From: an uncultured Eubacterium sp.
GTDB taxonomy: Bacteria > Bacillota > Clostridia > Lachnospirales > Lachnospiraceae
Direction of reading: 5' to 3'
Length of the DNA stretch: 64,000 nt
Assembly (NCBI GenBank): GCA_934316925.1
Contig: CAKREC010000006.1
Location: 1-64,000 of the forward strand
Under the pieces are notes generated by a model. The model searched no databases and was not told where the DNA came from. It saw only the letters and a program-made list of their open reading frames with translations. This document shows, piece after piece, positions 34,363-43,610 of the stretch. Position 1 is the stretch's first letter. Each line of letters begins with the position of its first letter. Both the position numbers and the translations under genes were made by a program.

Positions 34363-36516
34363 CTAGTAGTCTTTATTCAGCTTGAAATAAATCATCTCCG
34401 GAGAGTTTGCATCGTATTCCTCGATTTTTTTTGTTTCAAAATCATAGGAAATCGCAGCATCTTCCCTCGCCGGGTCTCCCTTGCTCTTGTTTCTCCAAAA
34501 GCTAATATACACTTTATTTCCAATCACAACATTCGTATCGCCTTCTAAGGAAGCAGTTTTCTCCATTTTCTTCATATACTGTGACAGCTTTTTTTCATAC
34601 GTTACGCCATCTTTTGAATTCAACTCGTAGGAAAAAAAGGTGCCGTCATCCATGATCATATAAAGCTTATCTTTGTAGGAAAATACCTCGCTTACCAACC
34701 TAAGCTCTGAATCTTTACGTGAAAGATTTTTATCTACAGCATCGTAAAAATCTTTCTTATTTACTAACACCTTTTGCTTTTTGGTTTTGCAGTCAAAACT
34801 CTTGATCGAATCAAAACACTGTATGACTTGATCCCCCATTTGTACAAAATAATCTGATGCAAACACGTTATCAAACATCTTTTGTATCCGGCCTGAGGCG
34901 AAATCATAAGAATAGCAGTCATAGTCGGAGGTTTTGCTGTTTTCCGCTCCGATAAAAAAGGTCTTATTGGCTCTTGATCCCGGGCGCAGTTCTGTCAGAT
35001 TATGATTGATCTTCAGATCTGACCATTTTCCTTTTTTTCGGTCGTACTCGCGGCAATAATCAATGCCTCTTACCAGATCCACAACCGAAGCAAATATCTT
35101 TGTCTTGTCTGCTTTCCATATATCCAGTTCGTCCTCATTGGTTCCTTCCAGTTTTTTCATCTGCGAAAATACCGGAAGATCATTTCCTCCAACCGACTTC
35201 AATGGCACAATGTAAACACTTGTTTTGTCAGTCTCCGGCTCATCTACCGTAATAAACATTTCATCATTTGACACATACTGCAGATACCACTCCATCGAAA
35301 GATCGCAGAAATTCGTAAAAATGCGCCGGACAAACTCTCCCTGAAGTGTATATTCATCCAGATACTCGTTGCCGGTATCATCATCATCAACGGTCAGAAA
35401 AATATTGTGATCGTTTGCATAATCGTACCGTTCATTTGCATCTTCCAGTGGCTGGTCCAATTTATATTGTTTATGACTCTTTAAATGCCCCTGCTTCTCA
35501 CGGGTCACAGTTCCTTTATAAGTATCGCAGGACAAAATATATGTCTTTGTTCCATCGGAAACCTCGATTTTAACAACACCGGACTGATAAGCCAGATCCT
35601 GTATCAGATCAATTTCCTCGTCTGCCTCCCCCGGCAATGCGGCACGCAGTGTCTCTTCTTTTACCAGTACAGAGTCCTTCCCGGTGCTGCAATCATACAT
35701 ATGCAGATCGTACTTGCGACGCTCGCCGATCTTCCATTCAGCCGTATAGAAAAATTTGTCTCCGCCCATTGTGTAGACAGAAAACGGATTGATCGTGGCA
35801 ATTGGGATCATCTTATTTTTTTCAAAATCAAATAAGTAAGCGGAAACCTTTTTGCCATCTCCACCGATAAAAACAATTTTAGAGTCACCGACAGATCCAA
35901 GCGCATAATCCCAATCGGTATCTTCAAACCAGTTCTGTTTGCCATCATCACGATGGATCAATACAAATGAGTCGCGGGATTCTTCCTCTTTTAATACATC
36001 AAACAATAAGTACTTGTCGTTGCTGGCGATCAGACTCACCTCATCGATGTCCCCGTCAAGTTTAAGCGGACTACTGACCTTTTTCTGATTTTCAATGTCA
36101 AAATCCTCTTTTCCGTTTTTGTGCGTCATTGGGACAGAAACAATCTGCATCTGCATTGTCTCTTTTTCTGTCTCTTGATCCTCATAATAAAGCAGCTCTC
36201 TGTCAGAAATATCCAGAATTTCAATATCCCCTTTTCCTTTCACAATCTCGCTGCATGAATAGGTCTTCAACAGATTACCCTTGTAGTCGTATTGTGCGAT
36301 TTTCTCATTTTCACTGTCATCATATACCCAATCATAACCACAGGATCTGGTAAGCCAGTTAAACTCACGTGACGGCTTCTCCGAAGCCTCTTCTGCTTTT
36401 TCTCCTGACACAGCCAAATTCTCTGACGCTTTTTCATCGTTTTTTTGTGCCGGCGCCGTACAACCGGTCAGCAGCGCACACATGATACAAAAAATTACAA
36501 TCCCTTTTGCTTTCAT
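34363..36516 (-). CDS. Large lipoprotein with propeller-like repeats, unknown
   Basis: A 717-residue protein with a lipoprotein signal (lipobox LLTGC, Cys19) and a short acidic linker. A long beta-rich region follows with repeated display-like strands (NDKYLLFDVLKEEES, VGDSKIVFIGGDGKKVSAYL, GGDKFFYTAEW, YKDKLYMIMDDGTFFSYEL). This suggests one or two beta-propellers on the outer face of the membrane. No catalytic motif seen. It starts 27 nt after the esterase stop codon, with a partial dispersed repeat and AAGGAG in the gap. Confidence 0.7.
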   Translation of the reverse strand: MKAKGIVIFCIMCALLTGCTAPAQKNDEKASENLAVSGEKAEEASEKPSREFNWLTRSCGYDWVYDDSENEKIAQYDYKGNLLKTYSCSEIVKGKGDIEILDISDRELLYYEDQETEKETMQMQIVSVPMTHKNGKEDFDIENQKKVSSPLKLDGDIDEVSLIASNDKYLLFDVLKEEESRDSFVLIHRDDGKQNWFEDTDWDYALGSVGDSKIVFIGGDGKKVSAYLFDFEKNKMIPIATINPFSVYTMGGDKFFYTAEWKIGERRKYDLHMYDCSTGKDSVLVKEETLRAALPGEADEEIDLIQDLAYQSGVVKIEVSDGTKTYILSCDTYKGTVTREKQGHLKSHKQYKLDQPLEDANERYDYANDHNIFLTVDDDDTGNEYLDEYTLQGEFVRRIFTNFCDLSMEWYLQYVSNDEMFITVDEPETDKTSVYIVPLKSVGGNDLPVFSQMKKLEGTNEDELDIWKADKTKIFASVVDLVRGIDYCREYDRKKGKWSDLKINHNLTELRPGSRANKTFFIGAENSKTSDYDCYSYDFASGRIQKMFDNVFASDYFVQMGDQVIQCFDSIKSFDCKTKKQKVLVNKKDFYDAVDKNLSRKDSELRLVSEVFSYKDKLYMIMDDGTFFSYELNSKDGVTYEKKLSQYMKKMEKTASLEGDTNVVIGNKVYISFWRNKSKGDPAREDAAISYDFETKKIEEYDANSPEMIYFKLNKDY

Positions 36517-36530
36517 TTTCTCAACTCCTT

Positions 36531-36559
36531 CTATAATATGTATTACCCCTGCTTTTCAC
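36531..36559 (-). repeat. Dispersed leader repeat, copy E (partial)
   Basis: GGGGTAATACATATTATAG on the minus strand matches the end of the repeat (GGGGGCAATACATATTATGAG) and lies at the 3' end of the esterase gene and just before the lipoprotein ribosome site. The LPP-coding half is absent. Confidence 0.4.
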
Positions 36560-37427
36560 GGATAAAGTTTTCTATCTCCTGCAGAATTTCCTTTGTCCAG
36601 AAGTTTCCCTCATGATCCGCACCGTCGACAGATACAAAATCAACATCTGCTTTATTTTTTACTAATTCCTCGTAAAGATTCCGGCTCTGCTCATAGGGGA
36701 TCAATTGATCTTTCGTCCCATGTGCCAGAAAGACCGGTGGCAGTTTCATCTTTTTCCCATCGAGATTGCTCTGTCTGGCCAGATGGTATGGGCTCATCTG
36801 CCTCAAAATATCGTATTCCCGCTCTTTGCATTTTCCTGCCAGTTCATAAAAAATCTCCTCAAATTCACCTCGCAGGCACGGGTCATCAAGAAGTGCGGGC
36901 AGATTCGTCGGCGGAAAACAAGCAACGCAATAATCCAGTTTCTCCGACATGCCGCCATGCTCCTTCGTCTCAAACTCTTCCTGCCCTGCTGTCATAGCCG
37001 TTAAGAGTGCCAGATTGCCTCCAGACGATGTACCCCAGATTCCAATCCGCTCTGTATCGATCCCGTACTGACGCCCTTCCTTCCGCAGAAATCGCAGTGC
37101 GGTCTTGACGTCCTGCAGACAGGCGGGAAATGGATGTCCCTCCAGACTGTTCCGGTGCTCGATCGTCGCAACGGCGTATCCCTTTCTCGCAAATTGCGCC
37201 AGCTGCGGAACTTCCATCCACACATTGGGAAACGTCCATGCACTTCCCTGAACAAACAATATGGCTGGAAACGCCGGAGTCTCTTGACCCAGGCGATCCC
37301 ACCACGGAAGTATCAATTGCATCTTTAACCCAATACCGTTCGCTCCTTCGGGGCGGCTGTATACAAGATCTGGAATGATCTCCGCCATACCTTCCAGCGA
37401 ATCATTACACGAAATTGTCTTATGCAT
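36543..37427 (-). CDS. Alpha/beta-hydrolase esterase
   Basis: A 294-residue esterase of the BD-FAE/acetyl-esterase kind: oxyanion segment LFVQGSAW, nucleophile Ser in GIWGTSSGGNLAL, Asp in HGTKDQLIPY and His in VDGADHEGNFW. It has no signal peptide. It overlaps the arabinanase gene by 8 nt and probably removes acetyl or feruloyl groups from arabinan fragments. The start is ATG 37427 with AGGTG upstream. Confidence 0.85.
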   Translation of the reverse strand: MHKTISCNDSLEGMAEIIPDLVYSRPEGANGIGLKMQLILPWWDRLGQETPAFPAILFVQGSAWTFPNVWMEVPQLAQFARKGYAVATIEHRNSLEGHPFPACLQDVKTALRFLRKEGRQYGIDTERIGIWGTSSGGNLALLTAMTAGQEEFETKEHGGMSEKLDYCVACFPPTNLPALLDDPCLRGEFEEIFYELAGKCKEREYDILRQMSPYHLARQSNLDGKKMKLPPVFLAHGTKDQLIPYEQSRNLYEELVKNKADVDFVSVDGADHEGNFWTKEILQEIENFIREKQG

Positions 37428-38751
37428 TATGTTCACCTACTCGTTTTGCCCAGAATGGAACGCCGTCTTCTCCCATACCGGTAATGGCGATTGTTGGCTG
37501 GTTTTTCTCCCAGTCCCAAACGGCTGTCACAATACCACGATCCTTATGAGGGCCATACTGAATTTCAACGGTTCCATCCTCATAAGACCATGTTCCCTGA
37601 ATCGAGCAGCACTCATAATAGTGATTTTCAAATTCCAGTTTCATCGACACTGCTGTCTGAATCCCCTGCGGAAGAGACGAAACCAGATTAATGCGCTCGT
37701 ACCGTCCCTGCAAAAGTTCATATGGAATCGGCTGCGATACTTCTCCGGCATATCTCTCCGGCGAAAGAACCGGCCAGCCGCTCTCCGTCCAGAACATCTT
37801 GCGCACCTGCATGGTCGATGGCTCCGGTGTACCTGTGAAATTCTTCTCGCGGATATGACATAACAGATACCAGCTTCCATCCTTATCATGAAGCACGGAA
37901 TTGTGGCCCGGCGCCATATAAGGAATACCATCATTCCACTGGTAACCGCAAAATGCCAGATGTCCGATCGTATTATCCGCATCGTCCACATCCATCATCT
38001 CTCTGCCGTGATAATCTACATACGGGCCAAGGACATGTTTGCTACGTCCCACCCGCACCTGATAATCACTTTTCAGAGATCCGTAGGATACAAACAGATA
38101 ATAATATCCGGTATCTTCATTATACACAACATATGGACCTTCGATCGCTGTACTGAGCCATGCCGGTCTTCTGGCAAGGCAGACACCTATGCCTTCTTCT
38201 GCGGCAAGCCCCGTTTCTTTGTCCAATTTCAATGCGTGGATACCACCCCAAAAAGAGCCATATACCATATACATCTCTCCGGTTTCCCGGTCTGTAATGA
38301 TATTCGCATCAATGGCATTCACTGGCAGCTGATCACTGCTTTTGAGTACGATCCCTCTTGGTACAAACGGACCTTCCGGCGAATCAGCAACCGCCAGAAA
38401 AATATCGGACTGCTGCACACCAAATGTCGAGTTCGAGCAATACAAACGATACTCATCCCCCACTTTCACAATATCCGGCGCCCAGATGTCGGATCCTCCA
38501 ACCCAGTCAATGGCTTCCTTCGGTGGGTTTTCTACAATTTTGCCCACACGTTCCCAATGAACAAGATCTTTGGACTTCTGACACATCGCACCGGTACCAT
38601 ATATGTAATACATGCCTGTCACATCATCCTGATAGATTGCCGGATCATGCGTAAACCATAAGCCAAGTTCCTCCTCGGACGGACGATCTCTCAATCGCTC
38701 TTTCAAAATCTGTTTTGGCGGTTCTGCCGGGTAAATTATTTTATCAGTCAT
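37420..38751 (-). CDS. GH43 arabinanase (intracellular)
   Basis: A 443-residue five-bladed propeller glycosidase of family 43. Catalytic base Asp in LWFTHDPAIYQ, acid Glu in STAIEGPYVVYN, and a C-terminal domain (about 350-443) like that of endo-arabinanases (YYECCSIQGTWSYEDG). No signal peptide, so it should act on imported arabino-oligosaccharides. It sits between araA (upstream) and the esterase (8-nt overlap downstream), which supports an arabinan role. Confidence 0.88.
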   Translation of the reverse strand: MTDKIIYPAEPPKQILKERLRDRPSEEELGLWFTHDPAIYQDDVTGMYYIYGTGAMCQKSKDLVHWERVGKIVENPPKEAIDWVGGSDIWAPDIVKVGDEYRLYCSNSTFGVQQSDIFLAVADSPEGPFVPRGIVLKSSDQLPVNAIDANIITDRETGEMYMVYGSFWGGIHALKLDKETGLAAEEGIGVCLARRPAWLSTAIEGPYVVYNEDTGYYYLFVSYGSLKSDYQVRVGRSKHVLGPYVDYHGREMMDVDDADNTIGHLAFCGYQWNDGIPYMAPGHNSVLHDKDGSWYLLCHIREKNFTGTPEPSTMQVRKMFWTESGWPVLSPERYAGEVSQPIPYELLQGRYERINLVSSLPQGIQTAVSMKLEFENHYYECCSIQGTWSYEDGTVEIQYGPHKDRGIVTAVWDWEKNQPTIAITGMGEDGVPFWAKRVGEHNA

Positions 38752-38773
38752 GCCTTTCTCCTTATATGCAAAA

Positions 38774-38801
38774 GGTGGAGAAATATAATTATTTCTCCAC
38801 C
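38774..38801. other. Stem-loop between araA and the GH43 gene
   Basis: GGTGGAGAAATA and TATTTCTCCACC form a 12-bp perfect stem with a 4-nt loop. On the minus strand only CTTTTG follows, so it may partly terminate or stabilise the araA message. This would give more araA than downstream genes. Confidence 0.6.
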
Positions 38802-38829
38802 ATCTGAAATTTTGTTATAAATGTAAATT

Positions 38830-40326
38830 CTAGCGATAGAATACGTCACCAAGCATCAGATCACGTTTGAAGTCTTTGATGTTTGTATTCTTGTCAATGT
38901 ATACAGCTTCAATGCCCATAGCAGCTGCCCAGTCACCCATCTGCTCAGCAGTAAGGTCATAGGAGAATGCTGTATGATGAGCTCCACCTGCAAGGATCCA
39001 TGCCTCTGCACCTGTGTAAAGGTTTGGCTCTGGAGTCCAGAATGCTGTTGCAACTGGAAGTTTAGGCATAGGCTTTTCTGTCTTTTTGCACTCTACATCG
39101 TTGATGATGAGACGGAAACGATTGCCAAGGTCGATCAGGGAAGTAGCAATACCATGTCCTTCTTTTGCAGTAAATACAAGACGTGTAGGATCTTCTCTGT
39201 CACCCATGGAAAGTGGCTGGCACTTGATGCTGATCGGACCATCTGCGATCGATGGGCAAACCTCAAGCATATGAGCCTGCAAAATTCCCTCTTTGCCTTT
39301 TACTAAGTTATATGTGTAATCTTCCAACATGGAAGTACCTTTGGCATCTTTCATACCAGCAGTCATGATCTTCATCAGACGAGTCATAGCAGCAACTTTC
39401 CAGTCACCCTCTGCTCCGAATCCATAACCTTTTTCTTCCAGACGCTGAATAGCAAGACCAGGAAGCTGTTTCAAAGAACCTAAATCACCGAAGTGAGTAA
39501 CGATAGCCTGATAGTTCTTCTCCTGAAGGAAACGCTCGAAACCGATCTCGATCTGAGCCTGAACTGCTACATGTTTCTTAAATTCTTCCGGATCTCTGCC
39601 CTCAAGAAGAATATCGTATTTGTCATAGTACTCGTCCACCAAAGCGTTGGTATCGGATGCAGATACAGAATCTACACACTCAGCGATCTCATTTACAGGG
39701 TAAGCATCTACTTCCCAGCCAAATTTGATCTGAGCTTCTACTTTGTCACCTTCGGTAACAGCTACGTTTCTCATGTTGTCTGCTACACGCATAACACGGA
39801 TGTGGCTGCTCTCTACGATACCTACTGCTGTACGCTGCCAGGAACCGATACGCTCCTGAACGGTAGGATCTGTCCAGTAACCAGCGATAACCTTTCTCTC
39901 AATACCCATACGGGATACAATGTGACCCCACTCTCTGTCACCATGAGCTGCCTGGTTTTCATTCATGAAATCCATGTCGATCGCATCATAAGGGATCTCT
40001 TCATTGTACTGTGTATGCAAATGAAGCAATGGTTTTCTAAGCTCTTTCAAGCCAAGGATCCAGGACTTAGCTGGGGAGAATGTATGGCACCATACAATAA
40101 CACCAGCACACTCTTCATCGGTATTTGCCTCATTGAAAGTCTTACGGATCAACTCATTGGTCAATAAGGTTGGTTTCCATACTACTTCGTAAGGAAGTTT
40201 TCCGGACTCATTTAATTTTGCAACCATCTCTTTTGTATGAGCTGCAACATTTTCCAATACTTCATCTCCGTACAGATCCTGTGAACCAGCACAGAACCAA
40301 AACTTGTAATTTTTTGATAATAACAT
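38830..40326 (-). CDS. araA: L-arabinose isomerase
   Basis: A 498-residue isomerase converting L-arabinose to L-ribulose. Metal and catalytic residues are seen in GFGAEGDWK, SMLEDYTYN, AHMLEVCPSI and GGAHHTAFSY (the E306, E333, H350 and H450 sites of E. coli). Length is that of the family. The kinase and epimerase (araB, araD) are not in the window. Own promoter at 40368-40397, with AAGGAGG before the ATG. Confidence 0.98.
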   Translation of the reverse strand: MLLSKNYKFWFCAGSQDLYGDEVLENVAAHTKEMVAKLNESGKLPYEVVWKPTLLTNELIRKTFNEANTDEECAGVIVWCHTFSPAKSWILGLKELRKPLLHLHTQYNEEIPYDAIDMDFMNENQAAHGDREWGHIVSRMGIERKVIAGYWTDPTVQERIGSWQRTAVGIVESSHIRVMRVADNMRNVAVTEGDKVEAQIKFGWEVDAYPVNEIAECVDSVSASDTNALVDEYYDKYDILLEGRDPEEFKKHVAVQAQIEIGFERFLQEKNYQAIVTHFGDLGSLKQLPGLAIQRLEEKGYGFGAEGDWKVAAMTRLMKIMTAGMKDAKGTSMLEDYTYNLVKGKEGILQAHMLEVCPSIADGPISIKCQPLSMGDREDPTRLVFTAKEGHGIATSLIDLGNRFRLIINDVECKKTEKPMPKLPVATAFWTPEPNLYTGAEAWILAGGAHHTAFSYDLTAEQMGDWAAAMGIEAVYIDKNTNIKDFKRDLMLGDVFYR

Positions 40327-40367
40327 GATAATCCTCCTTTAAGAACAATATCTAATAATCTTTTATC

Positions 40368-40397
40368 ATTATACAATCTCATCCACTACTATGGCAA
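40368..40397 (-). promoter_or_regulatory. Sigma-A type promoter of araA
   Basis: TTGCCA (40392-40397), 18 nt, TATAAT (40368-40373) on the minus strand. The predicted start lies about 35 nt before araA. No clear AraR palindrome was seen. Confidence 0.65.
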
Positions 40398-40416
40398 GTA
40401 AATTTTCCCATATTTG

Positions 40417-41100
40417 TCACGAATTTTCCAAGGCGGAACGAATGTCCTGCATGCGCAGATCCAGTGCTGCACTGATGTCTGCACACTGCTTGAGATCCTC
40501 GCGCAATTTCTGGTTATCCTGCCCCTTTTTGTAATAGATCCGGTGCTCCAGACTTGCCCAGAAATCCATCGCGATCGTCCGCAGCTGCACTTCCACTTTC
40601 ATAAGTCTTTTCTGGTCATGCAAAAAGATCGGTGTTTCCACGATCAGATGCAGACTCCGGTAGCCGTTCGGCTTTGGATTTTTAATATAATCTTTGACTT
40701 CGATCAGCCGGATGTCGTCCTGTTTTAAAAAACATTCCGAAATGAGGTAAATATCCTCCGGGAATGCACAGATCACGCGTACCCCGGCAATGTCTGTAAG
40801 ATTTTTCTCAATCTCATCCACACTGAATGGCAGTCCTTTTCGCTGCAGTTTTTCTACAATACTCTCAATGGACTTGAGTCGTGACTTGATCGTTTCAATG
40901 GGATTTCGATCATAACGAAGCGAAAACTCTTTATTCAAAACATTGAATTTGGTCTCCACCTCCATGATCGCACATTCATAATACGCCATCAGGGTCTGGA
41001 AGTTTTCACCTTCTTCCAGCACCTGCCGCCACTCATCGTTTTCCAATATCGTATTCATCAGATTTTCATCCAGATGAACCCCTTTATTTTCTTTCGTCAT
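40417..41100 (-). CDS. Small alarmone synthetase (RelQ/RelP type)
   Basis: A 227-residue (p)ppGpp synthetase with only the RelA/SpoT synthetase domain and no hydrolase or TGS domain. Seen are DIAGVRVICAFPEDIYLI, NPKPNGYRSLHLIVETP and VEVQLRTIAMDFWASLEHRI. It transfers pyrophosphate from ATP to GDP/GTP. It lies 17 nt after the transglutaminase gene at the end of the moxR operon, so it may respond to envelope state. The start at 41100 follows AGGAG. Confidence 0.92.
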   Translation of the reverse strand: MTKENKGVHLDENLMNTILENDEWRQVLEEGENFQTLMAYYECAIMEVETKFNVLNKEFSLRYDRNPIETIKSRLKSIESIVEKLQRKGLPFSVDEIEKNLTDIAGVRVICAFPEDIYLISECFLKQDDIRLIEVKDYIKNPKPNGYRSLHLIVETPIFLHDQKRLMKVEVQLRTIAMDFWASLEHRIYYKKGQDNQKLREDLKQCADISAALDLRMQDIRSALENS

Positions 41101-41117
41101 ACTTTCTCCTACACGCT

Positions 41118-43610
41118 CTACAGGACGATCACATAGCGGTAATACAATTTTTTCAGCCACTTCGCATCCTGATAGAATTTATCTCGAATCTCATGGTATA
41201 CAGTTACAAACTCCTGATATTGCTGTTCCTCGATCGTATCCGGGCCAAACCGTGCATAGAACACATAAGAAACATATGTCGCAATATCCTCTGCCGGCAG
41301 TTCCATCACCTCCTGCAGCTCTACACTATACTCTGTTACTGTTTGTCTTCGGAACACAACACCTCTGCGTACAAACATTGGTGCGATATGGTGATGATAC
41401 AACTGTATTTTGTCTTTTATGCGAACTTTCTGCAAATATTTGTTAAACAAGGTAATTCTTATCCGGCGCTGAACCTCGGTCAGTATCAACGCAAGTGCAA
41501 GAACGACAACAACAATAAGTATTGTCTTTACCAATCTGCCTTTCGCACTTCCACCGTCTGTTCCGGTGTCGGACGGATCTTCATTGCCATCAATGTCATC
41601 AAATACCATATCCTCCTGTGGTACTTCCGAAACCGCCGGTGTCGGTGTGATCGTCTCCGGTTCTTCTGTCACAGATGGTTCCGGAGTCGCCGTACTTTCA
41701 TTTGTCGTAGACGTATTATTGTTTTTCGTGTCGCCGGTTGAATCCGAGGAATCGGTCGTTGTGTCATCTTCGCCTCTTCCCGGTGTGACTTCCAGCGGTA
41801 CAAATCCATAATATTCATCAAATACTTCTACCCAGGCATGTGCGTCACTGTCAAGTACATCGACTTCTTTCTCATTGTCAGCACTTTCTTTCACGCGGTC
41901 TTTGCCCACATAAACGCCCTCAACATAACGGGTAGGAATGCCCACACTGCGAAGGAGCATTGCCGCCGTCGTCGCATAATATGTGCAATAGCCCTTCTTA
42001 CTTTCATTCAGGAAATAATTGATCGTATCTTCGCCCGCCGGCGTTTTGCCCGGCGACAGGCTATACTCGGTATTATCCCACAAGTACTGCTTTACAGCAG
42101 CATAGATCTTCGAGGCATCTACATGACCTTTTTGATACTTGTCATACAGACCACCATTGTCATTCAGATACTTTTTGAAGTTGTCACAGCTATCCTTGAC
42201 CGAATCCGGTACCTGCAGATAATATTTGTCAACAAATTCCTTTAACTGCTTTCTCTCCGGGTTCAGATAATTCTGCCAGAATTCCTGATATGCCAGATTG
42301 TGTGAACCCTCCAGCAACGTTGTACGCAAAACTTGTGGATATACCAGATAATACTCCACACTGTAGTCAATTCCCGCATTATCCAACGCACTGTGTCCAT
42401 TTGCCGTCGCTTTAAAAGAAGTATCCGGCAGATATGGAATCAGATAATTGCCATAACCAAATGCAATATTCCGGATCCGGAGCGTTCCGGTTGTCCAGGT
42501 GGAATACGGCGTACTGTTCTCCATGACACGCAGATCACCGATCATATTACGCAATTTTAAATGCCAGCTGTCCGGATCAATTCCCATCGTCTGGAGTGGC
42601 GCCAGGTCACTCTTGTATTCCTCCGAATTGTAGGATGACCATTTATTGTTTTTATATTTGTCGCCAACATATCCTTTCAGATACATGCCATAATTCTCAG
42701 ACACATCCCCGGAAATTTTGAGAACGGTCTGACCGGTATATGTAATCTCGCGTTTTTTACCAATCCGACCATAGTCGATCGCATCATCGCTAAAATATGC
42801 TTTTACCCACGCAATGACATCACTGCTGCTCCACCGGGACAGGGATATGATACTGTTTCTTGCCTGCTCGATCCTGCCGCTGTTGTTTTCATAACGCTGA
42901 GGCGGGATAAACGCATAGCTGATGCCGCCTGCCAGCAGTCCAAATACCAAAAGCAACAGAGAAAGTTTCTGTCGCAGTCTTCGATCCGACGCGTTTGTTC
43001 TCATATGCCGGGTTCCCAAAATCGACACCGCTACGATCAGATATGTCAAAACATTGGAATAATATCCCAGTTTGCCTACAAAAAGCGGTAAAACTGCAAA
43101 CGGAATGGTTGCTGCCAAAAACACGATCGATCTTCTTTTTCGATAGAAAAATGCGCTGATCCATGCCGTCAGATATACGCCGAGCATGATCAACACCAGT
43201 GTATTACAGAACTTCTGCGTAAAATACAGATCCACACTGCCTTCCCAAACATAGGACAACAGCCGGAGCCGGCTTCCGGAATAATTCATAAAAGCCTTAA
43301 GAAAGCTATTGATCATATTGGTCGCGCCTTTTTCCACAACACCGAAAAAACGCCACACGATCAAAAGAGCAAACAGCGTAATACCGATCAGTCCGTATAG
43401 TTTTCCTTTCGGGAACGTCTCCAGCACCGTAAACAGTCCATAAAAAAGAACCGCTGCAATCAGAAAACTGATCACGAGCACCGGGCGGCTATACGTCAGT
43501 TCCAAACTGGTAGCCGAACACATGATAGCAGAATAGACTCCTAAAAAGACCAGTGCGATCTGACTGAATTCCAATATAAAATTTACTAATTTATTATTAC
43601 GAAATTTCAA
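41118..43610 (-). CDS. Membrane transglutaminase-like protein
   Basis: An 830-residue protein. Six or more N-terminal helices (to about residue 205), an extracytoplasmic region with a transglutaminase core (Cys in KGYCTYYATTAAML, His in DAHAWVEVFDEYYG, then VPLEVTPG with Glu where Asp is usual). A Thr/Pro-rich linker (about 635-700), one helix and a cytoplasmic DUF4129-like tail follow. The open frame starts earlier but inside the DUF58 gene. The likely start is TTG 43610 preceded by GAGGTG, giving a 14-nt overlap. Partner of MoxR and DUF58 in the envelope. Confidence 0.85.
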   Translation of the reverse strand: MKFRNNKLVNFILEFSQIALVFLGVYSAIMCSATSLELTYSRPVLVISFLIAAVLFYGLFTVLETFPKGKLYGLIGITLFALLIVWRFFGVVEKGATNMINSFLKAFMNYSGSRLRLLSYVWEGSVDLYFTQKFCNTLVLIMLGVYLTAWISAFFYRKRRSIVFLAATIPFAVLPLFVGKLGYYSNVLTYLIVAVSILGTRHMRTNASDRRLRQKLSLLLLVFGLLAGGISYAFIPPQRYENNSGRIEQARNSIISLSRWSSSDVIAWVKAYFSDDAIDYGRIGKKREITYTGQTVLKISGDVSENYGMYLKGYVGDKYKNNKWSSYNSEEYKSDLAPLQTMGIDPDSWHLKLRNMIGDLRVMENSTPYSTWTTGTLRIRNIAFGYGNYLIPYLPDTSFKATANGHSALDNAGIDYSVEYYLVYPQVLRTTLLEGSHNLAYQEFWQNYLNPERKQLKEFVDKYYLQVPDSVKDSCDNFKKYLNDNGGLYDKYQKGHVDASKIYAAVKQYLWDNTEYSLSPGKTPAGEDTINYFLNESKKGYCTYYATTAAMLLRSVGIPTRYVEGVYVGKDRVKESADNEKEVDVLDSDAHAWVEVFDEYYGFVPLEVTPGRGEDDTTTDSSDSTGDTKNNNTSTTNESTATPEPSVTEEPETITPTPAVSEVPQEDMVFDDIDGNEDPSDTGTDGGSAKGRLVKTILIVVVVLALALILTEVQRRIRITLFNKYLQKVRIKDKIQLYHHHIAPMFVRRGVVFRRQTVTEYSVELQEVMELPAEDIATYVSYVFYARFGPDTIEEQQYQEFVTVYHEIRDKFYQDAKWLKKLYYRYVIVL

